Shown: positions 49,517 to 58,264 of the stretch, one piece after another | Layout: every line of letters begins with the position of its first letter | How positions within the stretch are numbered: position 1 is the stretch's first letter | NCBI RefSeq assembly: GCF_900106535.1 | Contig: NZ_FNOH01000011.1 | Coordinates: 231,269 to 295,268 of the forward strand | Source of the DNA: Myxococcus xanthus | Lineage (GTDB): Bacteria > Myxococcota > Myxococcia > Myxococcales > Myxococcaceae | Length of the DNA stretch: 64,000 nt | Reading direction: 5' to 3' | Program-made: the position numbers and the translations under genes | The notes under the pieces: generated by a model | Databases searched by the model: none | Told to the model about the DNA's origin: nothing | The model's input: the letters and a program-made list of their open reading frames with translations, nothing else

Positions 49517-51154
49517 TCAGAGCGCGGCGAGTTCCTCCGCGCCCGCGCCGAGCGCCCGTGCGTTGTCCGAGTAGTCGATGGGCACGTCGATGACATGGAC
49601 GCCGCTCGACGCCAGGCAGCGAGCCAGCGTCGCGCCGAACTCCGTCGCGCTGGTCGGCCGGTGGCCATGGGCCCCATATGCCTCCGCGTAGCGAACGAAG
49701 TCCGGGTTCCCCAGCGCCATGCCGAAGTCCGGCAGGCCCATCTCCCCCTGCTTCCAGCGAATCATCCCGTAGCCGTCGTCGCGCACGACGACCACCGTCA
49801 GGTCCAGGCCCAGCCGAACGGCCGTCTCCAGCTCCTGCGAGTTCATCATGAACCCGCCGTCTCCGCAGACCGCCACCACCTTCCGGCGGGGATGCACCAG
49901 CTTCGCCGCGATGGCCGAAGGCAGCCCTGCCCCCATCGTCGCCAGCGCGTTGTCGAGCAGCAGCGTGTTGGGCCGGCGCGTGCGGTAGTAGCGAGCGAAC
50001 CACAGCTTGTACATGCCGTTGTCCAGGCACACGATGCCGTCGTCCGGCAGCGCGCGCCGTAGCTCGGCGACGAGCCGCGCGGGGTAGATGGGGAAGCGGT
50101 CGTCATCCCCTCCGTGCGCGAGCTGCGCCTCGAGTCCTGCGCGGAACTTCTCGAAGGGCACGAAGTCCCAGTGCGCGCGAGGCCCCAGCCCTTCACCGAT
50201 GCGCCACACCGCGTTCGCGATGTCGCCCGTCACCTCCAGTTGCGGGAAGTACACGGGGTCCACCGCCGCCGAAGAGAAGTTGAGATGCACCACCGTGCGG
50301 CGGCTGTCGCGCATGAAGAACGGCGGCTTCTCGATGACGTCGTGGCCCACGTTGATGATGCAGTCCGAGGCCTCGATGGCGCGGTGGACGAAGTCCCCTT
50401 CCGACAGCGCCGCCGTGCCCAGCCACAGGGGATGCGACTCGTCCACGACGCCCTTGCCCATCTGCGTGCTGAAGAAGGGAATGCCCGTCTTGTCCACGAA
50501 GACGCGCAGCATCTCCGACGTGAGCTTGCGGTTGGCGCCCGCGCCAATCATGAGCAAGGGCCGGCGAGCGGAAGCAATCGCCTCCACGGCCAGCGCGATG
50601 GACGCCTCATCCGCCACGGGCCGGCGATGGGCGCTGGGCGCCAGCAGCACGGCGTCGGTCGACTCCCGGGCCACGTCCTCCGGGAGCTCCAGGTGCGTCG
50701 CGCCGGGGCGCTCCTCCTCGGCGCGGCGGAACGCCTCACGCACGGCCGAAGGGACATGCTCCGCCGACACGAGCGTGCGCGTCAGCTTCGTCAGGGGGCG
50801 CATCATCCCCACCACGTCGACAATCTGGAAGTGGCCCTGCTTGCCGGCCCGGATGGGCTTCTGCCCGGTGACCATCACCATGGGCATGGCGCCAAGCTGT
50901 GCGTAGGCGGCGGCCGTGACGAGGTTGGTCGCCCCGGGCCCCAGCGTCGACAGAACGACGCCCGCGCGGCCGGTGAGCCGCCCATACGTGGCCGCCATGA
51001 AGCCCGCGGCCTGCTCATGACGGGTGAGCACCAGCCGCATGCCCGCGGCCCGCATGGCCTCGATGACGTCCAGGTTCTCCTCTCCCGGAAGCCCGAAGAC
51101 GCTGCGCACGCCCTCCGCTTCCAACGCTTTGACGAACAGGTCTGCCGCCTTCAT
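49517..51154 (-). CDS. Thiamine-diphosphate enzyme of the acetolactate-synthase / benzoylformate-decarboxylase type
   Basis: A 545-residue cytoplasmic enzyme with the three ThDP-enzyme domains. The Pyr-domain glutamate is Glu47 (LTRHEQAAGFMA), followed by STLGPGATNLVTAAAYAQ, and the cofactor-binding GDG motif is at 431-433 (CGDGGFMMNSQELETAVRLG) with the NNxxYG-like DDGYGMIRW. This matches proteins annotated as acetolactate synthase large subunit. There is no adjacent ilvN small subunit, and the associated aldehyde dehydrogenase and LysR regulator suggest a catabolic role (decarboxylation or carboligation of 2-keto acids) more than branched-chain synthesis. Confidence 0.9.
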   Translation of the reverse strand: MKAADLFVKALEAEGVRSVFGLPGEENLDVIEAMRAAGMRLVLTRHEQAAGFMAATYGRLTGRAGVVLSTLGPGATNLVTAAAYAQLGAMPMVMVTGQKPIRAGKQGHFQIVDVVGMMRPLTKLTRTLVSAEHVPSAVREAFRRAEEERPGATHLELPEDVARESTDAVLLAPSAHRRPVADEASIALAVEAIASARRPLLMIGAGANRKLTSEMLRVFVDKTGIPFFSTQMGKGVVDESHPLWLGTAALSEGDFVHRAIEASDCIINVGHDVIEKPPFFMRDSRRTVVHLNFSSAAVDPVYFPQLEVTGDIANAVWRIGEGLGPRAHWDFVPFEKFRAGLEAQLAHGGDDDRFPIYPARLVAELRRALPDDGIVCLDNGMYKLWFARYYRTRRPNTLLLDNALATMGAGLPSAIAAKLVHPRRKVVAVCGDGGFMMNSQELETAVRLGLDLTVVVVRDDGYGMIRWKQGEMGLPDFGMALGNPDFVRYAEAYGAHGHRPTSATEFGATLARCLASSGVHVIDVPIDYSDNARALGAGAEELAAL

Positions 51155-51238
51155 CGGGTGCCTCCTTCACGACCTCGCGATGGGAGAACACTTACGCGCG
51201 GGCCATGATTGGTACATTCGTTTGTTCCCATGGCTTCG

Positions 51239-51253
51239 ATAGGCAATGCCTAT
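51239..51253. promoter_or_regulatory. LysR-type binding site (T-N11-A)
   Basis: ATAGGCAATGCCTAT is a 6-bp dyad around AAT with the T-N11-A spacing (T51240, A51252) of LysR boxes. It lies ten bases before the LysR gene start, in the divergent region to the thiamine-diphosphate enzyme, so autoregulation and control of that operon are both plausible. Confidence 0.6.
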
Positions 51254-51262
51254 GATGACGCC

Positions 51263-52147
51263 ATGGAACTGCGCCACCTCCGCTACTTCTCCGCCGTCGC
51301 GGACACCCTGCACTTCGGGCGGGCCGCCAGGCGCGTCCACGTCTCACAGCCCACGCTGTCGCAGCAGATTCGCCAGCTCGAGGAGGAGCTCGGCGCGCCC
51401 CTCTTCGAGCGCGCCCGGAGCGGCGTGCGCCTGACGCAGGCGGGCGAGCTGTTCCGCACCTACGCATCACGAGCGCTGGAGGACGTGGACGCGGGCAGGG
51501 TCGCCGTGGGCGCGCTGCGAGGCCTCACCACCGGCGCCCTGCGCGTGGGCTACCCGCCCAGCATGCGAGGCGTCGTGCTGCCCGCGCTCGCCGCCGTGCT
51601 GCGAAGGCACTCGGGCTTGGTGCTGAGCGCGGAGGAAGCCGTGGTGCGGCGGGTGGAGCGGCGGCTGGCGGATGGCCGTCTGGACGTGGGGTTGGGCTAC
51701 GCCCCCGCGCGCTCACCGGACCTGGAGGCGGAGCCCGTCTTCGACAGCAAGCTGGCGCTGGTGGTCGCCAAGGGACATCCCCTGGCGAAGCTGGAGACCG
51801 TGGGCGCGAAGCCCCTGGCCCAGGAGCCCTTCGCGCTGCTCTCCCGAGGGTTGCGCGTGCGAGCCCGCGTGGATGCCTGGTTCGCCGCCATCCGGATTGC
51901 GCCGCATGTCGCGTTGGAGTCGAACGCCGTGGCCACGGTGCTGGCCACCGTTCGCGCGGGGCTCGCGGTGACGGTGCTCCCGGAGCCTCAACTCGCGGAC
52001 GCCGCGGGGCTGGCGGTGAAGCGGCTCTCCCCTGCGCCCCGGGCCGAACTTGCGGCGCTCCTGTGGCGAAAAGGCGCGCCGCGCACGCCCGCCGCGGAAC
52101 TGTTCGCGGCCGAGGTGCGCGGCGCCAGACGCCCGAGCAGACGATGA
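51263..52147 (+). CDS. LysR-family transcriptional regulator
   Basis: 294 residues. The winged helix-turn-helix is residues 1-60 (MELRHLRYFSAVADTLHFGR, AARRVHVSQPTLSQQIRQLE, EELGAPLFERARSGVRLTQAG). The rest is a type 2 periplasmic-binding-like effector domain: GALRVGYPPSMRGVVLPALAAVL, GLGYAPARSPDLEAEPVFDSKLALVVAKGHPLA, ALLSRG. The ATG at 51263 is the start of the conserved domain; upstream in-frame ATGs would give a non-homologous extension. Divergent from the thiamine-diphosphate/aldehyde dehydrogenase operon and the probable regulator of it. Confidence 0.93.
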   Translation: MELRHLRYFSAVADTLHFGRAARRVHVSQPTLSQQIRQLEEELGAPLFERARSGVRLTQAGELFRTYASRALEDVDAGRVAVGALRGLTTGALRVGYPPSMRGVVLPALAAVLRRHSGLVLSAEEAVVRRVERRLADGRLDVGLGYAPARSPDLEAEPVFDSKLALVVAKGHPLAKLETVGAKPLAQEPFALLSRGLRVRARVDAWFAAIRIAPHVALESNAVATVLATVRAGLAVTVLPEPQLADAAGLAVKRLSPAPRAELAALLWRKGAPRTPAAELFAAEVRGARRPSRR

Positions 52148-52154
52148 GCCCGCT

Positions 52155-53699
52155 TCAGCGCGTGTCGGGGAGCTGCGTGTAGTCGTGGAAGTTGCCGTGC
52201 AGCCGCTCGCCGGGTTCGCCCTCGGTGACGGCCTGGACCAGGTACTTGCCGCCCACGAAGCACCCCTTCCACGAACCACCGATGCCGCCGAAGACCTCGT
52301 CCCGGTCTCCGCGCGAGCGCGGCCCGTTGTGGCCGACCTTGAAGGCCCGCAGCTCGGTGGAGACGCGCTTGCACGTGTCGGGCTCGTCGCAGGCGATGGA
52401 GGCGACCAGCGAGCCGTTGGACACGTTCATCTCCGCGATGAGCTCCTCCTCGCTGTCCACGACGACCAGCGTGTCCACGGGGCCGAAGGGCTCGCCGTGG
52501 TAGAGCTTGCAGTTGCGCGGCACGTGCAGCAGCGCGTGCGGGGCCAGGTACGCGGAGACGTCCTGGTCCGGCAGGAAGCGCTCCGCGTCCAGCCGCCCGG
52601 CGAAGAGGGGCACGGCGCCGCGGCCCTCTGCCTCACTCATATGGCCGTGAAGCTCCTCGACCTTCTGGCTGTTGATGAGCGGGCCGAAGTCGAGCGCGGG
52701 AGGCTCGCCATCCGGTGACTCCGCCAGCAGCGGGTGCCCCACCTTCAGGGCGGAGACGACGGGCAGGTACGTCTCCAGGAAGCGCGGCATCAGGCTCCGC
52801 TCCACGACGAAGCGCGGGTACGCGGTGCAGCGCTGCTTGCCGTACTCGAAGCCCTTCTTGAGCTGCTTCGCCAGCCCGTCCCAGTCGCTGAAGTGCCAGA
52901 TGCCGTAGGCATTCACCCCTTCCATCTCCAGCATGTAGCGCTTGTTGCGGTCATAGAGGCTGGCGGCGATGTCCCGCCCGTTCGCCTTGCCGCCCACGAA
53001 GGACAGGCAGGCGATCTCCGGATTGCGCACCAGCGCGTCGCTGAGCTGTCCGCCCGAGCCACTGATGAGCGACACAGGCAGCCCGCAGCGGCGCGCGAGC
53101 CCCATGCAGAGCGTCAGCGAGTAGAGACCACCATCCGTGGGCGTCTTGGCGATGGCGCTGTTGCCCGCGAGCACCTGGACCAGCACCGCGTGGACCAGCA
53201 CCGACAGTGGGTAGTTCCATGAAGCGATGTTGGAGATGAGCCCCAGCGGACGGCGGCCCTCCACCATGGGCTCGATTTGGGAGACGTACCACTCCACGCC
53301 AGAGATACAGCGGTCCACGCTGACGCGAGCCTGTGGCACCGGCTTGCCAATCTCCCAGGCCAGGATGAGAGCCAACAGCTCGCGCTGCTCACGCAGCAGG
53401 GACAGGCACTGGGTGACGCGCTCCTTGCGCGCATCGAGGTCCTGGTGGGCCCAGGTCCGTGCCTCCGCGGCGGCGGCGCTCGCGGCGACGCGCGCGGTGT
53501 TCGCATCAATCATGGGCAGGCGGCCCAGGACGGTGCCGTCAACCGGGGACAGGTAGGGCTTCCCCTTTCCGGGATGCCCCCATTCACCCGCGATGAGGTT
53601 GAGCACTCGGCCCGTCGGGTCGAACGCCTCGGGAACGAGCGCCCGGATTCGGCGCTCCAGATTGGACCACTCCGCGTAAGCAGGCACCACACTCGCCAT
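52155..53699 (-). CDS. Aldehyde dehydrogenase family protein
   Basis: A 514-residue enzyme of the aldehyde dehydrogenase superfamily. Motifs: ISNIASWNYPLSVLVHAVLVQVLAGNSAIAKTP (cofactor site), LSFVGGKANGRDIA, the general base region MLEMEGVNAYG, the nucleophile Cys291 (KQRCTAYPRF), and HGEPFGPVDTLVVVDSEEEL. The ATG at 53699 follows GGGGGAGGG. Several positions differ from the common class (e.g. KQRCTAY where most have GQxC), so the substrate may be unusual. It converges with the LysR gene and is divergent from the kinase gene. Confidence 0.88.
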   Translation of the reverse strand: MASVVPAYAEWSNLERRIRALVPEAFDPTGRVLNLIAGEWGHPGKGKPYLSPVDGTVLGRLPMIDANTARVAASAAAAEARTWAHQDLDARKERVTQCLSLLREQRELLALILAWEIGKPVPQARVSVDRCISGVEWYVSQIEPMVEGRRPLGLISNIASWNYPLSVLVHAVLVQVLAGNSAIAKTPTDGGLYSLTLCMGLARRCGLPVSLISGSGGQLSDALVRNPEIACLSFVGGKANGRDIAASLYDRNKRYMLEMEGVNAYGIWHFSDWDGLAKQLKKGFEYGKQRCTAYPRFVVERSLMPRFLETYLPVVSALKVGHPLLAESPDGEPPALDFGPLINSQKVEELHGHMSEAEGRGAVPLFAGRLDAERFLPDQDVSAYLAPHALLHVPRNCKLYHGEPFGPVDTLVVVDSEEELIAEMNVSNGSLVASIACDEPDTCKRVSTELRAFKVGHNGPRSRGDRDEVFGGIGGSWKGCFVGGKYLVQAVTEGEPGERLHGNFHDYTQLPDTR

Positions 53700-53920
53700 G
53701 AACACGCCCTCCCCCGGAAGGAGACCAGGCCGACACTCCACCCGGCATCGGCACATTGCGTCAAGGTGATGGCAAGTGAGGCGCGCGGCAACCGCCGCCC
53801 CGCGGCCACGGGTTGCGTCGCTTTTCGCGCGCTGCGCCTTCCAGATTTCTTCCCAGCGAGCCACATTGACCTGACAGATTCCGGTGCAAACTGACTACTC
53901 AGGAAGTAGCCTCTGCATGC

Positions 53921-55342
53921 ATGGGGCTCCCTTTCCTGAATCCGGCCCGACTTCCACCCGGAACCCGGGTGGGCCCGTGGCGCCTCATGGACCTGCGAGG
54001 CCGAGGTACCTACGGCGCCGTCTACCGGGCCCGGCACATCACGGGCACGCACACCGTGGCCCTCAAGCTGGCCCTGCATGCCCGGGACGAACGCTTCGCG
54101 CGCGAGGCCGAGCTGCTGTCCCGCATCCACCACCCCGCCGTTCCCCGGTTGCGAGCGAGCGGGCGTTGGCAACCCGCCAAGGGACCGCCCCACCCCTACC
54201 TCGCGATGGACTGGGTGGAGGGCACACCACTCTACGATTGGGCCAGCGAGCACCGTCCCACGTCGCGGCAGGTGATGGCCCTGCTCGCGAGGCTGGCGCG
54301 GGCGCTCGAAGCCACCCACGCGGCCGGGGGGCTGCACCGGGACGTCAAAGGACACAACGTATTGGTACGCGAGGCCGACGGGCAGGCGTTCCTCATGGAC
54401 TTCGGTTCCAGTCACTACGTGGGTGCCGCGACGCAGACGAGCTCGCCGTTTCCACCAGGGACGCCGGCCTATCGTTCCCCTGAAGCATGGCGCTTCGCGG
54501 CGGGTAACTCCGCGCCTCCGTATGCGCCGGGACAGGCGGATGACGTCTTCGCCCTGGGCGTCACCGCGTTCCGGATGATCACGGGGCGGTATCCACCGTC
54601 GACGCATCCTGACGTGGCGGAGTCCAGGTTCTGGCACACCGAGCGAGCCCAGGCCCCATCCCCGCGAGACACGAATGGGCACTGCTGCCCGGAGTTGAGC
54701 GCGTTGGTGTCGCAGATGCTCGCCCCAAGCCTCCATGCGCGAGGCAGCGCACGCGAGCTGGCGGAGGCTCTGGATTCCGCGGTGGCACGGGCGGGCTCGG
54801 AGTCGAATGTGCCACTCATGGTGGGAGGTGCCCTTCACTCCCGAGCATCGGCGCAGTGGAAGGAACGTTCCGTCCGCCATCGGGCCCAACGACCCCGGTG
54901 GCCATGGGTGGCCATCATCGGACTTGGAGGCCCCCTGGTACTGAGTCTCGGCTGGCGGCCTCGCGCGGGAGCCGCAGTCGAAGTCGCTCCCATGCCGACT
55001 GCGATGTCCGTGGAGGCAACTGACGGCGGCACGGTGGCGGTGGGAGACAGTGTGTTCGCGGCTCCGGCATCTCCCATCCAGGCCCCCGTTGCATGGTCGA
55101 CCATCGCCCTGGAGATGCCACCCCGCCCCTTTCCGGGGCAGACCCGGCCAGACGCATCAGGACGGTGCCCACGCAAGCTCCAAGTCCCCATCAACGGTGG
55201 CTGCTGGGTGAAGCTGGCCGTCGATAACCTGAAGGACTGTGACGAGGATGGGTATGTCCACAAGGGCGCCTGCTATGGCCCCGCCTTTCCCCCTACGCGG
55301 CCCGCCACGTCGAGCCCCGCCCACTGTCCTACGCGTCACTGA
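53921..55342 (+). CDS. Ser/Thr protein kinase with single membrane segment and Cys-rich tail
   Basis: 473 residues, Hanks type. Gly loop GRGTYGAVYRARH, catalytic Lys49 (VALKLAL), HRDVKGHN with Asp141, DFGSSHYV (Asp160) and SPEAW of the activation segment, up to about residue 300. The usual Pro after HRDxK is Gly (HRDVKGHN). Then a membrane helix (WPWVAIIGLGGPLVLSLGW, about 326-344), a Pro/Ala-rich stretch, and a C-terminal CPRKLQVPINGGCWVKL...YVHKGACYGP segment with four to five cysteines, seen in myxobacterial kinases. Signalling at the membrane is implied. The ATG at 53921 is preceded by AGGAAG at a rather long distance. Confidence 0.92.
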   Translation: MGLPFLNPARLPPGTRVGPWRLMDLRGRGTYGAVYRARHITGTHTVALKLALHARDERFAREAELLSRIHHPAVPRLRASGRWQPAKGPPHPYLAMDWVEGTPLYDWASEHRPTSRQVMALLARLARALEATHAAGGLHRDVKGHNVLVREADGQAFLMDFGSSHYVGAATQTSSPFPPGTPAYRSPEAWRFAAGNSAPPYAPGQADDVFALGVTAFRMITGRYPPSTHPDVAESRFWHTERAQAPSPRDTNGHCCPELSALVSQMLAPSLHARGSARELAEALDSAVARAGSESNVPLMVGGALHSRASAQWKERSVRHRAQRPRWPWVAIIGLGGPLVLSLGWRPRAGAAVEVAPMPTAMSVEATDGGTVAVGDSVFAAPASPIQAPVAWSTIALEMPPRPFPGQTRPDASGRCPRKLQVPINGGCWVKLAVDNLKDCDEDGYVHKGACYGPAFPPTRPATSSPAHCPTRH

Positions 55343-55421
55343 AGCGCAGCTCCTGTCGCCCGCCTGCCCGCACCCCGCGTCGCTTCGGCAAGGCGCACCG
55401 CTGCGGCATATCCTGCTGTCG

Positions 55422-56024
55422 ATGAAGCCCACCTACACAGTCGCCGCCGTGCGGAACCAGGACGAGTTGGAGCACATCCTGGCGCTGCAACAGAAGAACC
55501 TGAAGCAGGCGCTGTCCGCGGACGAGATGCGCTCACAGGGCTTCGTCACGGTTCAGCACGACCTGCCGGCACTGGAGCAGATGCACGCCATGGCGCCCAG
55601 CATCGTCGCCCGCCACGATGGAGTGCTGGTGGCCTACGCCCTGACGATGCCGCGCGAGGCCCGCGCGCTGGCCCCCGTCCTGGAGCCCATGTTCGCGCTC
55701 CTCGATTCGCTTGAGTTCCGAAGCAAGTCGCTGCGCGACTACCGCTTCTACGTGATGGGGCAGATCTGCATCGACAAGGCGCACCGGGGACAGGGCTTGT
55801 TCGACCGGCTCTACCACCAGCACCGGGACCACTTCCGAGATCAGTTCGACCTCATCGTCACCGAGATTTCCGTGCGGAACCTCCGCTCCCTGCGCGCGCA
55901 CGAGCGGGTCGGCTTCGAGACGATCCACACCTACCGGGACGCGACGGACGAATGGGCCGTGGTCGCCTGGGACTGGGCGCCGCCGCGCCCCCCGGACGTC
56001 ACGCCCGAGGGGAACACGCGCTGA
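55422..56024 (+). CDS. GNAT-family N-acetyltransferase
   Basis: 200 residues. The acetyl-CoA loop is QICIDKAHRGQGLFDRLYHQH, followed by LIVTEISVRNLRSLRAHERVGFETIHTYRD, the terminal helix-strand of the fold. The N-terminal strand-helix (YTVAAVRNQDELEHILALQ) and the long middle with MHAMAPSIVARHDGVLVAYAL are typical of small-molecule acetyltransferases. The ATG at 55422 is the one directly before the domain. The substrate is unknown. Confidence 0.88.
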   Translation: MKPTYTVAAVRNQDELEHILALQQKNLKQALSADEMRSQGFVTVQHDLPALEQMHAMAPSIVARHDGVLVAYALTMPREARALAPVLEPMFALLDSLEFRSKSLRDYRFYVMGQICIDKAHRGQGLFDRLYHQHRDHFRDQFDLIVTEISVRNLRSLRAHERVGFETIHTYRDATDEWAVVAWDWAPPRPPDVTPEGNTR

Positions 56025-56043
56025 GCGTTGAGCCAGCCCCTCC

Positions 56044-56709
56044 TCAAGGGAACTGACGTTGCACACGCGCACTGAGCCCGATGAGGGCCGCACGGTCCTG
56101 CGCGCTGAACATGGCCCCAAAGGCCCGAGCCTCGGCGGAAGGATCGCGCTGGAAGAACTCCGTCTCGCGCCGAGCGAACTCCGCGATGTTGGCCTCGGTC
56201 GCGGGCTGGCTGAGCAACTCTCGCTGCTGCGCGTAGAAGTCCCCCACCTGGCCTGTGCCGAACTCGCGAGCGTAGGCCTCCGCGGCGGGCCCCAGTCGCG
56301 TCAGCGGCCTCGTCACGCCAGAGGCTTGAAGCGCGGGGCCCACGAAGGGCACGGCGTGAACCACGGCGCCCGGCAAGGCCCCCACGGCATGCCCGGCCGT
56401 GCCCAGCATCCCCACAGCCCCCGACAGCAAGGGCCGGATGGCCGCCCCGACTGAACCCGGGGGACTCTGCCGCGTGACCTCCAGGGCCCGCTGGCGCTGT
56501 CCGCCGGATGGAGCGGCACCTTGACCGGAGAGATTCACCAGAGGGGCTGAACGCGGTGGCTCGAAGCGGTCCCTGGATGGCGGCGGCTGCCGAGCAGCAC
56601 TCTCAGGCGCCGATGGCGGCGTGGCCACCGAATCCCGAACGCGAGACGCGGATGGCGCCACGGCGGGGCGAGGCGCGACTCCAGGACGAATCGGACTGGT
56701 GTTCCCCAT
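56044..56709 (-). CDS. Hypothetical protein with Pro-rich N-terminus
   Basis: 221 residues from the ATG at 56709. The first 80 residues are low-complexity Pro/Ser/Arg (VAPRPAVAPSASRVRD). The C-terminal part has a mildly hydrophobic stretch (LLSGAVGMLGTAGHAVGALPGAVVHAVPFVGPAL, about 95-128) and a helical tail (YAREFGTGQVGDFYAQQREL; NIAEFARRETEFFQRDPSAE). No known family. It might be a toxin- or adhesin-like surface protein, but this is unsupported. Confidence 0.6.
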   Translation of the reverse strand: MGNTSPIRPGVAPRPAVAPSASRVRDSVATPPSAPESAARQPPPSRDRFEPPRSAPLVNLSGQGAAPSGGQRQRALEVTRQSPPGSVGAAIRPLLSGAVGMLGTAGHAVGALPGAVVHAVPFVGPALQASGVTRPLTRLGPAAEAYAREFGTGQVGDFYAQQRELLSQPATEANIAEFARRETEFFQRDPSAEARAFGAMFSAQDRAALIGLSARVQRQFP

Positions 56710-56722
56710 GCCGGAGAGCATA

Positions 56723-56908
56723 TCACGGGCTATTCACGAAAAACATGCCTCGCACCCATCCCATTCCTTCGCCCCTCGGCAGCACACGCAATGACTCATC
56801 CGCTGTAGCCCAAAGCGACGTGTCACGTTGAAAACAGACGCCAAACACGTCCAATCCCTCATCAGCCATCCACGCCTTGGGAGGCCGAAAAACCACGGCA
56901 TCGGGCAA
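56723..56908 (-). CDS. Small hypothetical protein, 61 residues
   Basis: Short reading frame with natural-looking composition (MPDAVVFRPPKAWMADEG, then FGVCFQRDTSLWATADE, ending GMGWVRGMFFVNSP). It ends 13 bases before the 56709 start of the next minus-strand gene and would precede it in the same transcript. Third-position GC is lower than in the neighbouring genes and no clear ribosome site is seen, so it may be a remnant. Confidence 0.4.
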   Translation of the reverse strand: MPDAVVFRPPKAWMADEGLDVFGVCFQRDTSLWATADESLRVLPRGEGMGWVRGMFFVNSP

Positions 56909-57106
56909 GGGACGCCCAGGGTCGTTTCAGAGGGAGACATGCACCCTATCGCGACGGGAAGAGGGCCCTTTCCACACTTGGAGTGCACAGTCCTGGGAAC
57001 AAATTTGTGACACGGCACAAACATGAATCCGGATTGCCAGGAACATTCAAGTTTGATGTATTAAAGGCGTCTCACTTCATTGTCCCCCCTAGCAGGAGTT
57101 CCCCCG
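56909..57106. other. AT-rich intergenic region with probable promoter
   Basis: Region upstream of the helix-hairpin-helix lipoprotein gene. From 57000 it is unusually AT-rich; TTGCCA around 57035 with TGTATTAAA about 17 bases on is a promoter candidate. The ribosome site AGCAGGAG sits about 8 bases before the ATG at 57107. No gene or repeat seen. Confidence 0.45.
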
Positions 57107-58123
57107 ATGCGTCGTTATGTTGGATCTGCCTTCCTCGCCGCCGGTCTGCTCGTTGGCTGTGGTCCGAGCGAAACCGAAACGTCCACGCAGCAGCCCCAGG
57201 AGCAGCAGCAGGGGCTGCTGACGGAGGCTGACGTGGACGTTGCCACCGAGTGCCAGGGCATTCTCCAGTTCGTCAATGAAGCGACGTTCAACACGCTGGA
57301 CGCCTATCTGCCCAGCAACGTCGTCCACAACCTGGTCAACCGGCGCGCGGTTTCGCAGTTCGTCTCCCTGGCGGACATCTCCTCCGTGGCGCTGGTCGGT
57401 CCGGCGCGTCTGCAGCAGATCGAGCAGGGCGCCCGGAGCCAGGACTACATCGACGCGGACTGCTACGGCATCGCGGATGGGCTGGCCCTGTCGCAGGATG
57501 ACGCGGTCGCCATCGTGTCGCTGGTCAACAGCATCAGCTCCACCGAACTGCACGACATCCTCCCCTACGCCTGGAACGGCGCGCTGAACCTGCGCAACCA
57601 GCGCCCGTTCACGAACGCGGACGCCATCGCGAACACGACGGGCATCGCCGACGTGAGCTTCCGCAACCTCCGCAACGCGGCCACGCTGAGCCGTCCGTTC
57701 GAGGCGCTCATCAACGCGGTGAACAACGTGCCGCGGCCGCACGGTGGTGTGTTCATGGCACGCCACTTCGACTGGTGGGAGAACATGAACGGCCGGTTCT
57801 ACAACTTCCAGATCACTGAGTGCTTCGGCGAAAGGACGGAGCGGGTGTCCGAACCGCATAACCACCGCGGGACGAATGCTGACGCCGCCGAGGTTCGCGC
57901 CCATGTCGAGGCGTTCGTCAACGCTGCCGCGAGATTCGGAACGTTGGACCCGGAAGTGAAGGCCGCCGGTCTGGCCAACCTGAACACCCTGATTGAGGGC
58001 CGCTCGTTCTTCGGCTGCTCCTACGGCTACGCCCGTGACCCCTGGAGCGGCCACGGCGCGACGTTCTTCGTCGACACCGAGTCCGGATTCAGCGTGTACA
58101 CGGACAGCTACTGGGCGGAGTGA
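57107..58123 (+). CDS. Helix-hairpin-helix-like lipoprotein
   Basis: 338 residues. A lipobox (LLVGC, about 14-18) and a Glu/Gln-rich linker precede two repeats of a helix-hairpin-helix-like pattern: ISSVALVGPARLQQIEQGA (about 90-108) and ADAIANTTGIADVSFRNLRNA (about 173-193), each with xxxGxAxxxxL. The C-terminal third has several cysteines (ECFGERTE, FFGCSYGYARD). A related N-terminal arrangement occurs in the lipoprotein at 39122-40345, which suggests a small paralogous family. An outer-membrane location is likely. The role is unknown. Confidence 0.78.
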   Translation: MRRYVGSAFLAAGLLVGCGPSETETSTQQPQEQQQGLLTEADVDVATECQGILQFVNEATFNTLDAYLPSNVVHNLVNRRAVSQFVSLADISSVALVGPARLQQIEQGARSQDYIDADCYGIADGLALSQDDAVAIVSLVNSISSTELHDILPYAWNGALNLRNQRPFTNADAIANTTGIADVSFRNLRNAATLSRPFEALINAVNNVPRPHGGVFMARHFDWWENMNGRFYNFQITECFGERTERVSEPHNHRGTNADAAEVRAHVEAFVNAAARFGTLDPEVKAAGLANLNTLIEGRSFFGCSYGYARDPWSGHGATFFVDTESGFSVYTDSYWAE

Positions 58124-58135
58124 TTCACCGGCGCT

Positions 58136-58162
58136 CCGGACGGGGCTGAACGGCCCGTCCGG
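58136..58162 (+). terminator. Hairpin downstream of the helix-hairpin-helix lipoprotein gene
   Basis: CCGGACGGG (58136-58144) pairs with CCCGTCCGG (58154-58162) around a 9-base loop, 12 bases after the stop. No T run follows. Confidence 0.65.
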
Positions 58163-58264
58163 GGCGCAGCAGGCTTGAAGCAAACTGAGGACTCCCACCG
58201 AACCCCTCAAGCGAGTGGAACTGCGCTCCGTGATGGATTCGATTCGGGACTTCTCACCGTCCAA

